A DNA stretch of 64,000 bases from Chalara sp. BL73 (taxonomy: Eukaryota; Ascomycota; Leotiomycetes; Helotiales). The DNA lies in assembly GCA_918026815.1 (NCBI GenBank), contig CAKJVC010000011.1, positions 186,001 through 250,000 on the forward strand. The letters run 5' to 3'. This document shows positions 24,844 to 34,146 of this stretch, one piece after another (position 1 is the stretch's first letter; each line of letters begins with the position of its first letter). A program made the translations under genes and the position numbers. Below the pieces are notes generated by a model, which saw nothing but the letters and a program-made list of their open reading frames with translations, had not been told where the DNA came from and made no database searches.

Positions 24844-25951
24844 ATGAACAATGACGCTTCAACAAGTTCCGCTCCACCTCGGCGAGCATCAGCTTCAGAG
24901 CCTACCATACAGAATACAAGTCTTGAGCAGGATGGAAATACAACTGAGGGTACGGGAGCAGCCCGGGAGCAGCCACCGCTCATTCAATCACCTGCGCAGA
25001 AGAGATTGGAGCTGCAAACCAAGAAGAAATATGACTTTGTCAACTCCTTAACGACAAACATAGATACGATTATTTATGTCGAACTTTGTATATTGTATTA
25101 TATGGAGTGAGTACAACCAAAATAATCTTTTCCATACGAATCTTCTAAAGCGAAGCAGCTGCTCTTTCTTTCGCCTCTTAATCAGATTTGTCAATCAGAT
25201 GGTATTCCTATCACCCAAACCTGCATTCATCCCACCAATGCCTCAACGCCGACCTTATCTCGGTGCCCTATTCGGACCGAACATCATATGTATGCTTCTA
25301 CATGTCTTCACTGCGCGGTCAGAAGCTGGAGAAGCTATGCGCGGATACTTACACGGTGGTATTATCATTGATTTGATAGGGCAGAAGGGGCCGACTTCGA
25401 AGATACACCTTGTTTTGCTGGATGTACTGGTTTTGGTGTTGCAATGCTGCATGCTTTCCGTGATCGTGGAGAAGCAAAGGCTTTCTACTATGCTCTCTGC
25501 GTTCTCGAAACCATCTTCATCAACGGATCAGTCAACGATACAGGTTGTGCCAGCTCAGGATCTTGATGCAGAGGAGAGAGGTGTCGTAGGAGCTGTTACG
25601 AACGTAGAAGATATTGAGATGCAGCGATTGAGGCCACGAACCGATGCCCCTCCGATGCGAGGTAATGAGCAAGATGGCAACCTGGAGCGTGGTCGTTTAT
25701 TGGATGAGCATCCGCAAGAAGAACCCGATGACGACAATCCGTTGGATATGTTGTTCACCGGAACAGCAATAGTAGCAGAGTTTCATGTCTTAGACACCTT
25801 GAGAAAGCAGTGGGCCGACTATGGCAATGCTACGTCCTCAGCGTTACAAACTGCAGGCTTTTCTGCTGGATTTGCAGCCACCACTGCAAATCGACGGATC
25901 AATGCTGCGACCCAGACATTGCAGAGAGGTGTAGAATCATTACGTGGTTAA
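24844..25951 (+). CDS. DUF1746 membrane protein, Dsc4-like (DSC E3 ligase subunit)
   Basis: The DUF1746 family includes Dsc4, a subunit of the Golgi/endosomal DSC ubiquitin-ligase complex that acts on SREBP in fungi. Exon 1 is 24844-25106 and exon 2 is 25159-25951, giving 351 residues. The DUF1746 region begins at about residue 58 (KKKYDFVNSLTTNIDTIIYVELCILYYMD) and continues across the intron. It has three or so hydrophobic segments (VYCIIW-type first segment, LGALFGPNIICMLLHVF, HLVLLDVLVLVLQCCMLSVIV). The tail is acidic and low-complexity, with a conserved-looking end from about residue 285. The Dsc4 assignment is by family recall. The gene converges on RCL1 with only 64 bp between stops. 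Confidence 0.82.
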
Positions 25952-26015
25952 GATACCCTGTACAAAATATGATACTCGAGAATCTCTGGTCCTGATCTCA
26001 TTGTAATTGCTTGGA

Positions 26016-27230
26016 TTACGCTATCTTTCTTGCTACATTTCCCACCGCAATTCCTTTAATAGCGATAATGATATCTCCGCTGTCATCCTCATCAACATCT
26101 CGTAGTCCCCAGTTACTAGCTCCAAACTTTTTCAGATCTCGGGCGAGTCCTACTATATCCTCTGTTCCCACTACGTCTCTTCCGAGTCGTAATCTGCCCA
26201 CGTCTTCTGACCCCATAGCCATAAGTATCAGCGCCGTATCTGCACCGACATTTGTGACGCATCCTCCTTGTGAGATGACCTCCAATAGCTGATATGCACA
26301 CTGCTTTCCAATATCCTCTGGCGGAACACCACCTGAACTCGAGCTTACCATATCGGCTGAATATAGAACACCATCAACGCTGCTTTCAGCCACCAAGCAT
26401 ATTCCGAAACCGATGCCTGTTTTCTTTTCCCCACTCAACCTCGCCTTCTCGTTAGAAACTAGAGGCGCTTGATCGTACTGTGTAGCAATGTTCACATCAC
26501 TAACCAGCGGGTTCAAGATCCCCCGCGCAACATGTATCATCCGGTGATTGTTGCTATTCGAAACTCCCGTCGAATATGCCACTCCGCGTATCCTCCTCAC
26601 CCTTCCTGGGCTTCTATTCATATGCAGCGTCTTCGGTAACCTAACCTGCGATCCAAACCTTAACTCCACCAGTCCTCCTCCGCCCTTCCCACTCGGCCCC
26701 GCACACGAGCGCTGTAAGACCCTCAACTCAATCTTGCTCGTCATAATGCCGAACTTCTCATATAAAGGTAATATAGCCGTGCGTACCGTATCCACGCTTA
26801 CATCGCCCATCTCCGTCGCGCTCGTAATCACGCCGTCCCCTCGAAACCTGACGTTAACCGGCTTTTTCGCGAATGGCGCCAATATACATAACGGAATGAT
26901 GAACCAGCTCACGCCCCTGCGGTTCGTCTCAGGTAGTACACAATCGACAACCTCTCCAATCGCACCTTGCCCATCCACGCTCCCAGTTATAAGCCCAGGC
27001 TCATAGTGGAATAAGGTGCCGGTATGTGAGAAAGTTGCCCGCGAGCCGTTTGTTATGGAGTCTAAGAGACGTAAGAATGAGACCTCGTGCGGAGCGAGGC
27101 CTGGTGTGGTGGATGTGGAGCGGATTTGGGAGACCCGGATGGGTTTTCCGGTGAGGGTAGAGAGGACAAGACGATTTGCGAGGGACTTCTGGGTGGTGAA
27201 CTGAAGGAATTTAGGTTCGGGGGCAGACAT
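26016..27230 (-). CDS. RCL1: Rcl1, RNA 3'-phosphate cyclase-like ribosome biogenesis factor
   Basis: Rcl1 is a nucleolar U3-snoRNP-associated factor that partners the GTPase Bms1 in early 18S pre-rRNA processing. The ORF is an uninterrupted 404 codons from the ATG at 27230. Diagnostic segments are FLRLLDSITNGS, YEPGLITGSVDGQGAIGEVVDCVLP, RGVSWFIIPLCILAPFAKKPVNVRFRG and VARGILNPLVSDVNIATQYD. Near the C-terminus it has EDIGKQCAYQLLEVISQGGCVT, where true cyclases carry the catalytic His. None is seen here, as expected for the Rcl1 branch. Length is as expected. Confidence 0.95.
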   Translation of the reverse strand: MSAPEPKFLQFTTQKSLANRLVLSTLTGKPIRVSQIRSTSTTPGLAPHEVSFLRLLDSITNGSRATFSHTGTLFHYEPGLITGSVDGQGAIGEVVDCVLPETNRRGVSWFIIPLCILAPFAKKPVNVRFRGDGVITSATEMGDVSVDTVRTAILPLYEKFGIMTSKIELRVLQRSCAGPSGKGGGGLVELRFGSQVRLPKTLHMNRSPGRVRRIRGVAYSTGVSNSNNHRMIHVARGILNPLVSDVNIATQYDQAPLVSNEKARLSGEKKTGIGFGICLVAESSVDGVLYSADMVSSSSGGVPPEDIGKQCAYQLLEVISQGGCVTNVGADTALILMAMGSEDVGRLRLGRDVVGTEDIVGLARDLKKFGASNWGLRDVDEDDSGDIIIAIKGIAVGNVARKIA

Positions 27231-27689
27231 GGTCGGGTATATGAGGTTTTGTACGAGAAAAGGTTCATGGAGAGCTGTTTGAGAATTTCCAGATCTTTTT
27301 TTAATTCTGCCGGTCGCAAATCGCCGCTTTGGTCTTAAGCGGGGTTGAGTCTCACCGCTGAATCGTGCTTGGCGGGCATTTTTAAACGGACCTCAGTAAG
27401 GACTTGCATAGCAGACAGAAATTCCAAGTGCTTGGTTGTGTTTTTTTGGTCCATATATTTGATAGTTCAGTAGTTCTCCTCGCTATCTGAGAAGTGCTAA
27501 ATATAGCATTCATTTCAGAAAGTAGATGCCAGTTGAGAACGACAGCTTTGGAACCAGCGTTCTCATCTCAAAACTAAAGAAGGGGAGATATTTCCTGTTT
27601 GAGACCATAGTGTACAGAAATCTAGAGGATCAGGCTTCTATATTATAGAAAGTGGTGCTACATTACAAGTAACCAAACTCTTCTTGAGC
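27231..27689. other. Intergenic region upstream of RCL1
   Basis: These 459 bp contain the RCL1 promoter and the 3' flank of the next minus-strand gene. No other feature is seen. Confidence 0.4.
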
Positions 27690-28316
27690 TCAACGCTTGC
27701 TACCATGATTTCTGTTTGCATAGTTCAATAACCCCGTACCCATCTTTCCCATAATATCTCGTTTCTGCTTTGGGACCTCGATACGCTGACGTACTATCTT
27801 ATCTTCCCCCCGGTCCCGCTCAATAAAATACTGTGTTTTCAATACAGTCTCCTGTTGTCGGTGATGTTTCTTGCCAGGTGTTGTTGGTTTTCCAGATGTT
27901 GTTGATTTTCTAGGCGTTGTTGACTTGCTATCATTCCCCCACGAGATGTTTGACCCAGACCTAGGACGATGAGATAGTCCTTTCAGTGGAAGATTTTTTG
28001 GACCGCCAATAGGCCCTTCGTGTTGTTGAGGTTGTGGCTGACAGTGATCTTCTCTGGCAGGGTTAGGGGGCATATCAGTATGAGGCCCAGGCCCAGTGGT
28101 CGATCCTCGAGGGGGTGAAGGAGACCCACTACTTCCGCCTGCATTACTAGGTATTGTGCTTTTATGGTCGGGGATTCTTGTACCTACGCTAGAGATGGAG
28201 TCACCAGGCTGTACCTCGTCGTTGGGCAATTTAGAATCTTTATCCCAATGTGGCTACACGTTTCAAAGGGGCTTTTGATATGTCTGATCTACTAGAGACC
28301 TCACTTCGTACTCCAT
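27690..28316 (-). CDS. Hypothetical Ser/Pro/Thr-rich protein
   Basis: The main frame is 28253-27690. Its open frame has no upstream ATG and starts directly after a TAG. A 12-nt first exon (28316-28305, MEYE) joined by a 51-nt GTGAGG...GTGTAG intron makes a 191-codon gene in register, so I propose that model. The protein is low-complexity: Gly/Ser/Pro-rich in the first half, then SGKPTTPGKK-type repeats (KSTTPRKSTTSGKPTTPGKK). It ends in a more ordered-looking segment, ETVLKTQYFIERDRGEDKIV to the basic C-terminus. I do not recognise it. It could be a fast-evolving lineage-specific gene, and the tiny first exon is uncertain. Confidence 0.45.
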
Positions 28317-29134
28317 TGTCGCCTGTCAAGCTGTGATTTGGTAAACATTTCTCTTCTGGCATACTAGTGGGTTGGATTTTGGATCATGTAAAACGTTGTC
28401 GACGAAGACCAATTTCAGAATGTGTCTTAATGCGGGCGATAGGCGTTGTATTGCTTCAGTGGTGTACAGATGAACCGAGGCATATATGCTGTCTTATAAA
28501 AAACCGTGAGGTCAAATGTGACTCAATAGAGTGGCTAGATGCCATATCTCGAGTACATTCGGGAATCGCTTGGGTGTGCGATTGACGGCCACATTTATAG
28601 AGCTCCTCCATAATTCTGAAGAAGCCTAGCGTCCAGAATCGACCACCCTGAAGCAAGTTGGCACACCGCAATTCACGCAATCGATCCGGTATCTCAGGTG
28701 TCTCACAGTATATTAGCTCTTAATTTCCATAGCACAGCTGGTAGACGATCGATTAGATTCTCTCAAATACAATGAACATTCCTCTCCGCGGCTTCGCCTC
28801 CCTTCTACCTTACGTCTCATCATGAGAACCTTATAACATCCAACTTCATCCTAGACCTCCTCTAATATATTCATTCTAGGATGCATGTAGAATGCATTGA
28901 ACAAACAGTCTAAACTGCTGAAGGTTGTTGATGAAGTCTGGGCTTGAGCTGTTAGCTCATATATATATATAAAGTGGGGCGATTAAGGGTTAGCGAGGGC
29001 AAAGTCAACAAACCGAAGAAGCCACGCCAATCTCTCATGAATAAACGCTTCTCATCACTCATAAACCTCTTTACATCATCTAGGTTCCCATCTCTGTTCA
29101 CTTCTCTCCCCAAATAAGCGATGCCACCTCTTCT
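28317..29134. other. Intergenic region
   Basis: This 818-bp region includes a short (AT)n run at about 28959-28971. No conserved coding frame is seen. Confidence 0.4.
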
Positions 29135-29362
29135 CTACAGGATAATGCAAAACCGCACATCACGGTGAGATCCTCTGGATCCTCTCTTTCGTGGCCTCCT
29201 TCCATGTCCGCCATGCCGCCTTCGACGCCCTGATCCTTCAACCTCCCTTGGTCGATCGTGATGCTCGGTTAGGTCCGACGTCCAGCGATTTGTCGTTGTG
29301 CGCCTATGACCCCACGGGTCCGCAACCACGTCGTGATAGGGCTCGTTGTGCTGGTAGGACAT
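29135..29362 (-). CDS. Small Arg-rich protein with C-terminal CaaX box (CIIL)
   Basis: The ORF has 75 codons with a real ATG and is intron-free. The N-terminus is His/Tyr/Asp-containing (MSYQHNEPYHDVVADPW), and the second half is strongly basic (GRRRRHGGHGRRPRKRG). It terminates exactly after CIIL, a CaaX motif whose final Leu predicts geranylgeranylation. A polybasic stretch before a CaaX box is the usual membrane-targeting layout. The neighbour at 29791-30489 has the same tail logic and a similar basic block, suggesting tandem paralogues. No known family is recognised. Because the ORF is short, the gene call leans on the repeated CaaX ending. Confidence 0.4.
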   Translation of the reverse strand: MSYQHNEPYHDVVADPWGHRRTTTNRWTSDLTEHHDRPREVEGSGRRRRHGGHGRRPRKRGSRGSHRDVRFCIIL

Positions 29363-29790
29363 TTTTCGTACTTGGTTATGGCTTGTAGGTGAGACTAGAA
29401 AAATCGCGTTGGGGATCGGAGGATCTTGCGCTTATAAAGAGGCGTCATTCATTTGACTCAAAATGGGATGGATGATCGGATCGGAGCGTTGAAGCCCTGA
29501 AATGACTTCTGGTTTATGATTCACTATCATGAGGCGGAGCATTGCACATAGTAACGCGTTATAGGGTAAAATATAAGGTAGTAGCTTAAGCAAATGTTGG
29601 CTTCTTTCCCGCTTTGCATCTTTTACGATTATTATCAATGTTTAGTAGCATTTTGGTCACTTCGGGAAAATCGAACAAGAATCCCAAGGATAATCATCAT
29701 TAAACCTCAAGCATCACCAAATAGCAACATGCCAAATCAAACTCCTTATATAAGCCCATGTCGAAGGCCAACATCCCAGGAGCTCCCACG
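29363..29790. other. Intergenic region between the two CaaX ORFs
   Basis: These 428 bp should hold the promoter of the smaller CaaX ORF and the 3' flank of the larger one. I see nothing else. Confidence 0.35.
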
Positions 29791-30489
29791 TTACAAGATA
29801 ACACAACTTGGCCCACTGCGACGCGATCTTCCGCTCCCTCTCGGCACACGCCTACCTTTATTCTTACCTCTATTCCGATGCCCATGTCCCCTTCTTCTAC
29901 GTCCTCCATTCTGACGCTCCCCCCGCCCAGATCCCCGCCCACCAGAACGGCGTCTCTGCTCATCGGGGCCAATCCTCGCAGCTTCCTCCGCGCCAGGCAA
30001 TTCCGATATTCGCGGTATTCGCCCGGTCGTCCTCTCGTGCCCTGTATCCAGGAATCCCAATCTCGGTATGTCAAACCAAGGATCCGTGACTGGTTTCTCG
30101 GCTGGCGCAGGATCAGGCCCGGGTTCAGAAGAACAGCGCGTTGCTTGACTAGGTGTCTGGCTCGATGCCGCACTTGTGGTTGGGCTCGACGCCGGGGTTG
30201 CAGATCTGGCTCGCCGACGGCCCCGGGTGCAGTCTCGTGTTCTATCCCTTCTGTCTCTGCTAGGGGACCTCCGGCGGTGCTGTTCGCCTCTGCCGCTTCT
30301 TTCGTCTGCCCACTGTGGTGGATCAGGGACATGCCAAGGGGTCGTCATGATGCTGATGGCAGTGCTTGTAGATTCGGAGCGCGGTCGTCTTTTAGCACTC
30401 AGGCAGACTGTTTCAGTGTTGCTGGGCACATTGCTTGATGATGCTCTTGGCTTCCTTTGTTGCTTGTTATGGTCACCGTGGGTGGACAT
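29791..30489 (-). CDS. Arg/Gly-rich protein with C-terminal CaaX box (CVIL)
   Basis: The ORF has 232 codons from the ATG at 30489, with no intron. It has a Ser/Arg-rich first half (RRRSPSRDRRDRTRD), a middle segment containing TDPWFDIPRLGFLDTGHERT, then an RG-rich basic region (GGRGSGRGE, GGRRRRGHGHRNRGKNKG). It ends in SCVIL at the stop. The DPW motif, the RRRRGHGHR-like block and the CaaX tail parallel the 75-codon ORF about 430 bp away. Long antisense frames on the plus strand are probably shadows of the skewed codon use. No known family is recognised. RG and RS composition could mean RNA binding, but prenylation would put it at a membrane. Both are inference. Confidence 0.45.
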   Translation of the reverse strand: MSTHGDHNKQQRKPRASSSNVPSNTETVCLSAKRRPRSESTSTAISIMTTPWHVPDPPQWADERSGRGEQHRRRSPSRDRRDRTRDCTRGRRRARSATPASSPTTSAASSQTPSQATRCSSEPGPDPAPAEKPVTDPWFDIPRLGFLDTGHERTTGRIPRISELPGAEEAARIGPDEQRRRSGGRGSGRGERQNGGRRRRGHGHRNRGKNKGRRVPRGSGRSRRSGPSCVIL

Positions 30490-31180
30490 CTGGTACTTGG
30501 ACCTGGTGAGGTGATGAACAGCACCATGTCAGGAAGTGTTCGATGAACCACTCATTTGAAGGAGAGAATATCCAAGAAAAGGTATCCAGTCATCTTGCAG
30601 AGTGTGAAGGCACTCTAGTCAAAAAATGCGGCAATGCTCTCAGTTCATGATTCACGTCCATCAAATCAGTCGGCTGTCTCTCAGGTAAGTCATAACAATG
30701 AGGCGAAAAGGGTTAGCGAGAATGAACGACAACAAACATAACTGTTGATCTCGAGCCAACTAAGCGTCAATTACCATTCTATTTGGCCGGCCAGCATCTT
30801 TTCAACTTACAATTATCACAGCCTTCGAAAGGATCCAATCTTTACAAAGAGCTCCTCATCGACCACGACTTCTCTTGCGCTGTAATGCCGCTCATCTCAC
30901 TCCTCCCTACCTCTATCATCTTTCCCTGGATGGCCATAACCTATACTTCCGAACCTCGATACTCCCCCTATCACGCTCTACAGCCTACCGTGAATAATCT
31001 TGCCTTTCGGGAAAACTCGATATGAAGGACTTTGCTCTCGCTCATGTATCCCTAAATGGTACCATATCTGGGTGTATATCCCTGAGAATTTGCTCAAGAA
31101 CCTCCCGCTGCATGTTTCTCACTATCTTTCCTCACCTCCTGTGTGCTTCTTTCGGTAAAAAGACATCCAATTAACTGAGC
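30490..31180. other. Intergenic region
   Basis: These 691 bp lie between the CVIL gene and a decayed gene. An 80-codon plus-strand frame at 30783-31025 lacks any supporting feature. Confidence 0.35.
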
Positions 31181-31708
31181 TTAAAACGTGATCCCCTTTA
31201 GTCCTCCCCCTGGACTGACAGTAAGATCAACCTCTAGTCGTCTTTCATCTTTGTCAGGATACTCAACCGGCCTCTTAAGATGACTTGATATGAGATTTTT
31301 AGTATCCCTGCCATCACCCTCCAGATCTGCGTCTTCCTTTGAAACCAGCGTATCCGAAACTAACCCGTCGAGTTTTTGTAGATGTCGCTGTCGCCGGCAG
31401 TCGAATGCATCCTTCGCATTTAGACTTTCTTATTCCCTAAGCCTCTTCTCTGCCTCGGTAGGATCCTCATATGCGGCGATACGCTCGGTGGTAATCTGCG
31501 CTCTACAGCCGCTCGGTCATGATAATTTAAATTCTTCTAGCCATCTTGCGAGGACCGATAGCATGCTCCAGCGCTCTTGCGCGAGAGTACTCATGGTTAG
31601 AACCCCTACTACTACAATCTAGGTGGAATCGCTTTGCCCGGCTGAGAAGGCTTCCCTATCCGCAGTAGAGCCGGATATTACGCCGCTCACGCGTGGTACG
31701 GCAGACAT
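31181..31708 (-). pseudogene. Decayed gene with three in-frame stops
   Basis: On the minus strand one frame runs 176 codons from the ATG at 31708 to a TAA at 31181, broken only by TAG (31621-31619), TGA (31519-31517) and TAA (31432-31430). The translation between the stops reads like real protein: acidic and basic helical segments such as AAYEDPTEAEKRLRE, then a hydrophilic C-terminal part ending VDLTVSPGGGLKGITF. Each stop is one C-to-T change from CAG, CGA and CAA. I do not recognise the family. An alternative is a multi-intron gene, but no donor/acceptor pairs bracket the stops convincingly. Confidence 0.5.
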
Positions 31709-32437
31709 TCTTGTGGTAGTTCGCAGATTCAATTCATATGTAGGCGGTGCTTGTCACTTTTAGGCAAAGAAAAAATATGTAGTGCCTCTAGGAAACTAAT
31801 AGCGGACATCCTGAAAAGTCACGGAGATATTTATGTTTGGAAATGTTCCGGTATCGTTCATTTTAGACATGACTGGCTGTATATCCGTGTAAGCCTTGAG
31901 CGGGATTACGGCCTTCTTCTGTACCTTGATTCGCGTTCATATGGATAAAGGCTGCTTTGTGGGCATAATTCATTAAGTCACTCATCTTGATACCTGAGAC
32001 TTGAATGAGGAATTGGGGTATCGCACTTGGATAGAAGTAAATAGGACAACATCATACAGCGCTATTGGGCTTGTGACCTCAGGCTATGTCCTAGGCCAAT
32101 TGGCTCAACAAGACTCTTTCGAACCTCACAATTATTCATGCTTCTAGCTTCTCTAATCAAGTGAAAGTTTAAAAGTACACCGCAACAAGTAAGCAAGAAC
32201 AAAAAGCCGTTCATACGCACAGATCAACACCTATCAATTTCCATGCATGCAAATACTCAATGCAGTCAATTACGAAGACCAGAGGCTATTGCAGACTGAT
32301 CTCCAAATTTCCTACTCAAATTGTCTGTGAAGTGTTGCAAGAATTTGCTCTTAAGGAGCGGGCGCCACGCTCGAAAGATTGTTACACATCAAAGCAAATA
32401 GATAAAGCGTTCATGCTCATGCCCAGAAAGAGAAAGG

Positions 32438-32980
32438 TCATTGTTTATGGCGTTGCGAGACATGATGCACTAGCAATCGCCAGCAACGGGATATAGCTGA
32501 AGCATAAAAGTGCGCCTTGTTAGGACTTGAAAGTGCGACAGAATGCATAGATGTTTGGACCTCCTGGACACCATATACCACTGACTGTATTCTCAGATAG
32601 CTGCCGTTCATACATTGTGGTGCGGTCACAAGAACAGCTTTTGTGGCTGCATTCAGGATTTTAACTTTGAGTTTGAAGCATGATGGTTGCGTATACTTGA
32701 TCTTCTGCGTCCCGACACCATCCTGAAACTCCTTGATGCCTTTTGATTCGAGATTATCGAGTGAGTTGGCATAACAAGGCTGCGAAAAATCCAGGCCAAA
32801 GCGCAACAGCTTGCAGAAAACCTGCATGCTTGACACTTCAAAACATCTGTCAAAAATCAATTGTACAGGGCTGATACAACCTATGGAGTCGCGTTGTATA
32901 TAATTGGTGGAAACTGCACGTTCCTCCTCAAGACTCATTTCAAGGTATCCAGAACACCATGGCCATTTCAGGATCGCCAT
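32438..32980 (-). CDS. Doubtful ORF, hypothetical
   Basis: The ORF has 180 codons from an ATG at 32980. Composition is protein-like and balanced, with several Cys and Trp residues (MAILKWPWCSGYLEM at the N-terminus, CISPVQLIFDRCFEV further on). No motif, signal peptide or family is recognised. It may be an orphan gene, a decayed fragment or a chance frame. Confidence 0.2.
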   Translation of the reverse strand: MAILKWPWCSGYLEMSLEEERAVSTNYIQRDSIGCISPVQLIFDRCFEVSSMQVFCKLLRFGLDFSQPCYANSLDNLESKGIKEFQDGVGTQKIKYTQPSCFKLKVKILNAATKAVLVTAPQCMNGSYLRIQSVVYGVQEVQTSMHSVALSSPNKAHFYASAISRCWRLLVHHVSQRHKQ

Positions 32981-34083
32981 ATCGAAATACTCATATAACT
33001 CTGTGCAAGCATAAGCGTTACATCTGCAGAAAATCCAACAACCATTGGGGACCTTCCCAAAGCTACTTCAGAAGGAATGGCGTCCTAAGAATAGATGGTA
33101 TCCTCCATACGAAGCGTCGTGAGCCCCCACGCAAATCAATCCGACTGACCTTCCCTAAACTCGGCTTCCAAGAACAGCACCCTGTTTCAAAAAGGAAGAG
33201 ATATATATGGTCTAGCTCCTTATCAAGATAGAATGCGCAATAGAGATATCAAACCCTAAATAATTTATTGTTGTACGATGTATAATGATGTGTGCACTTG
33301 ATACACTATCGTAGATGTGGAAATGCCAACAACGACGATGGTATTCTAAGATAATTTGACACGTGCAGCCTCTACGATCTTTCACTGAAAAAAGGGCCGT
33401 CTTATTAAGGCACCTTCTCTTCGCGGTCAAATTCGCGCCATTTGGCCGGAGGAATGAAGTAAGCAAGCTGAAGGTACAAGGGAAATACTGCTCAGTACAT
33501 AGTAGCAAGCAAGGATTCTCCTTCCAGGAACAATGGTTGGGAATCCCAATGGAAAGTTTCTTGTGTTCTGGAAACACATGACCAACACGTGCGTGCAGGT
33601 AGCCGTCTGCGGGTAAGATATGGAACATTACACTGTATCTGTATGTAATGTATTCTATTCTATTCTATTGTAATGTGGTGCATGTGAGGCATGTAGATGC
33701 TAAGCATGGTGCTGGACTGGGGATGCATAACGGGCTCTTCTGGGTTGCAAGCAAAAAGTGCGGGGATGTATGTTCTGGGGAAAATGTTCAACATTGGACG
33801 AGAAGATTGTCAACCTCGGTGGCCTGTGATACTCTGCAAGGCATGGTGGTTCAAGCCGCGAATCTACTTCGTACGCAGCAGAGCAATGCGACAAGCCTCA
33901 AGTACCCAATCAAGGAGATTTTTCCCTGCGAACCACCGTGAACGATTCATCATATCATGACGCAAGCCACCAACCTTATCCCTACACTAAAATGCGCGCC
34001 AGACGAAGAAGCATGGAAATGAGAAATTGTGAGTAATGCAAGGACAAAATGACAGACGGGATGAGGAGATAAAGAACAGCTGG

Positions 34084-34146
34084 TGATGGTGGTACTGTAG
34101 TGGTAGTGGTGGTAGCGGTAGTGGCAGCGGTAGCGGTAATGGGTGG
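34084..34146 (+). repeat. GGTRGT-type imperfect microsatellite
   Basis: This is an imperfect run of GGT, AGT, AGC and GGC triplets (units such as GGTAGTGGT and GCGGTAGCGGTA), visible directly. Confidence 0.8.

Noticed and set aside
29758..30438. 226-codon plus-strand ORF over the CVIL gene
   Set aside because: It is antisense to the Arg/Gly-rich gene, and its composition looks like a reverse-complement shadow. The minus frame has the repeated CaaX logic.
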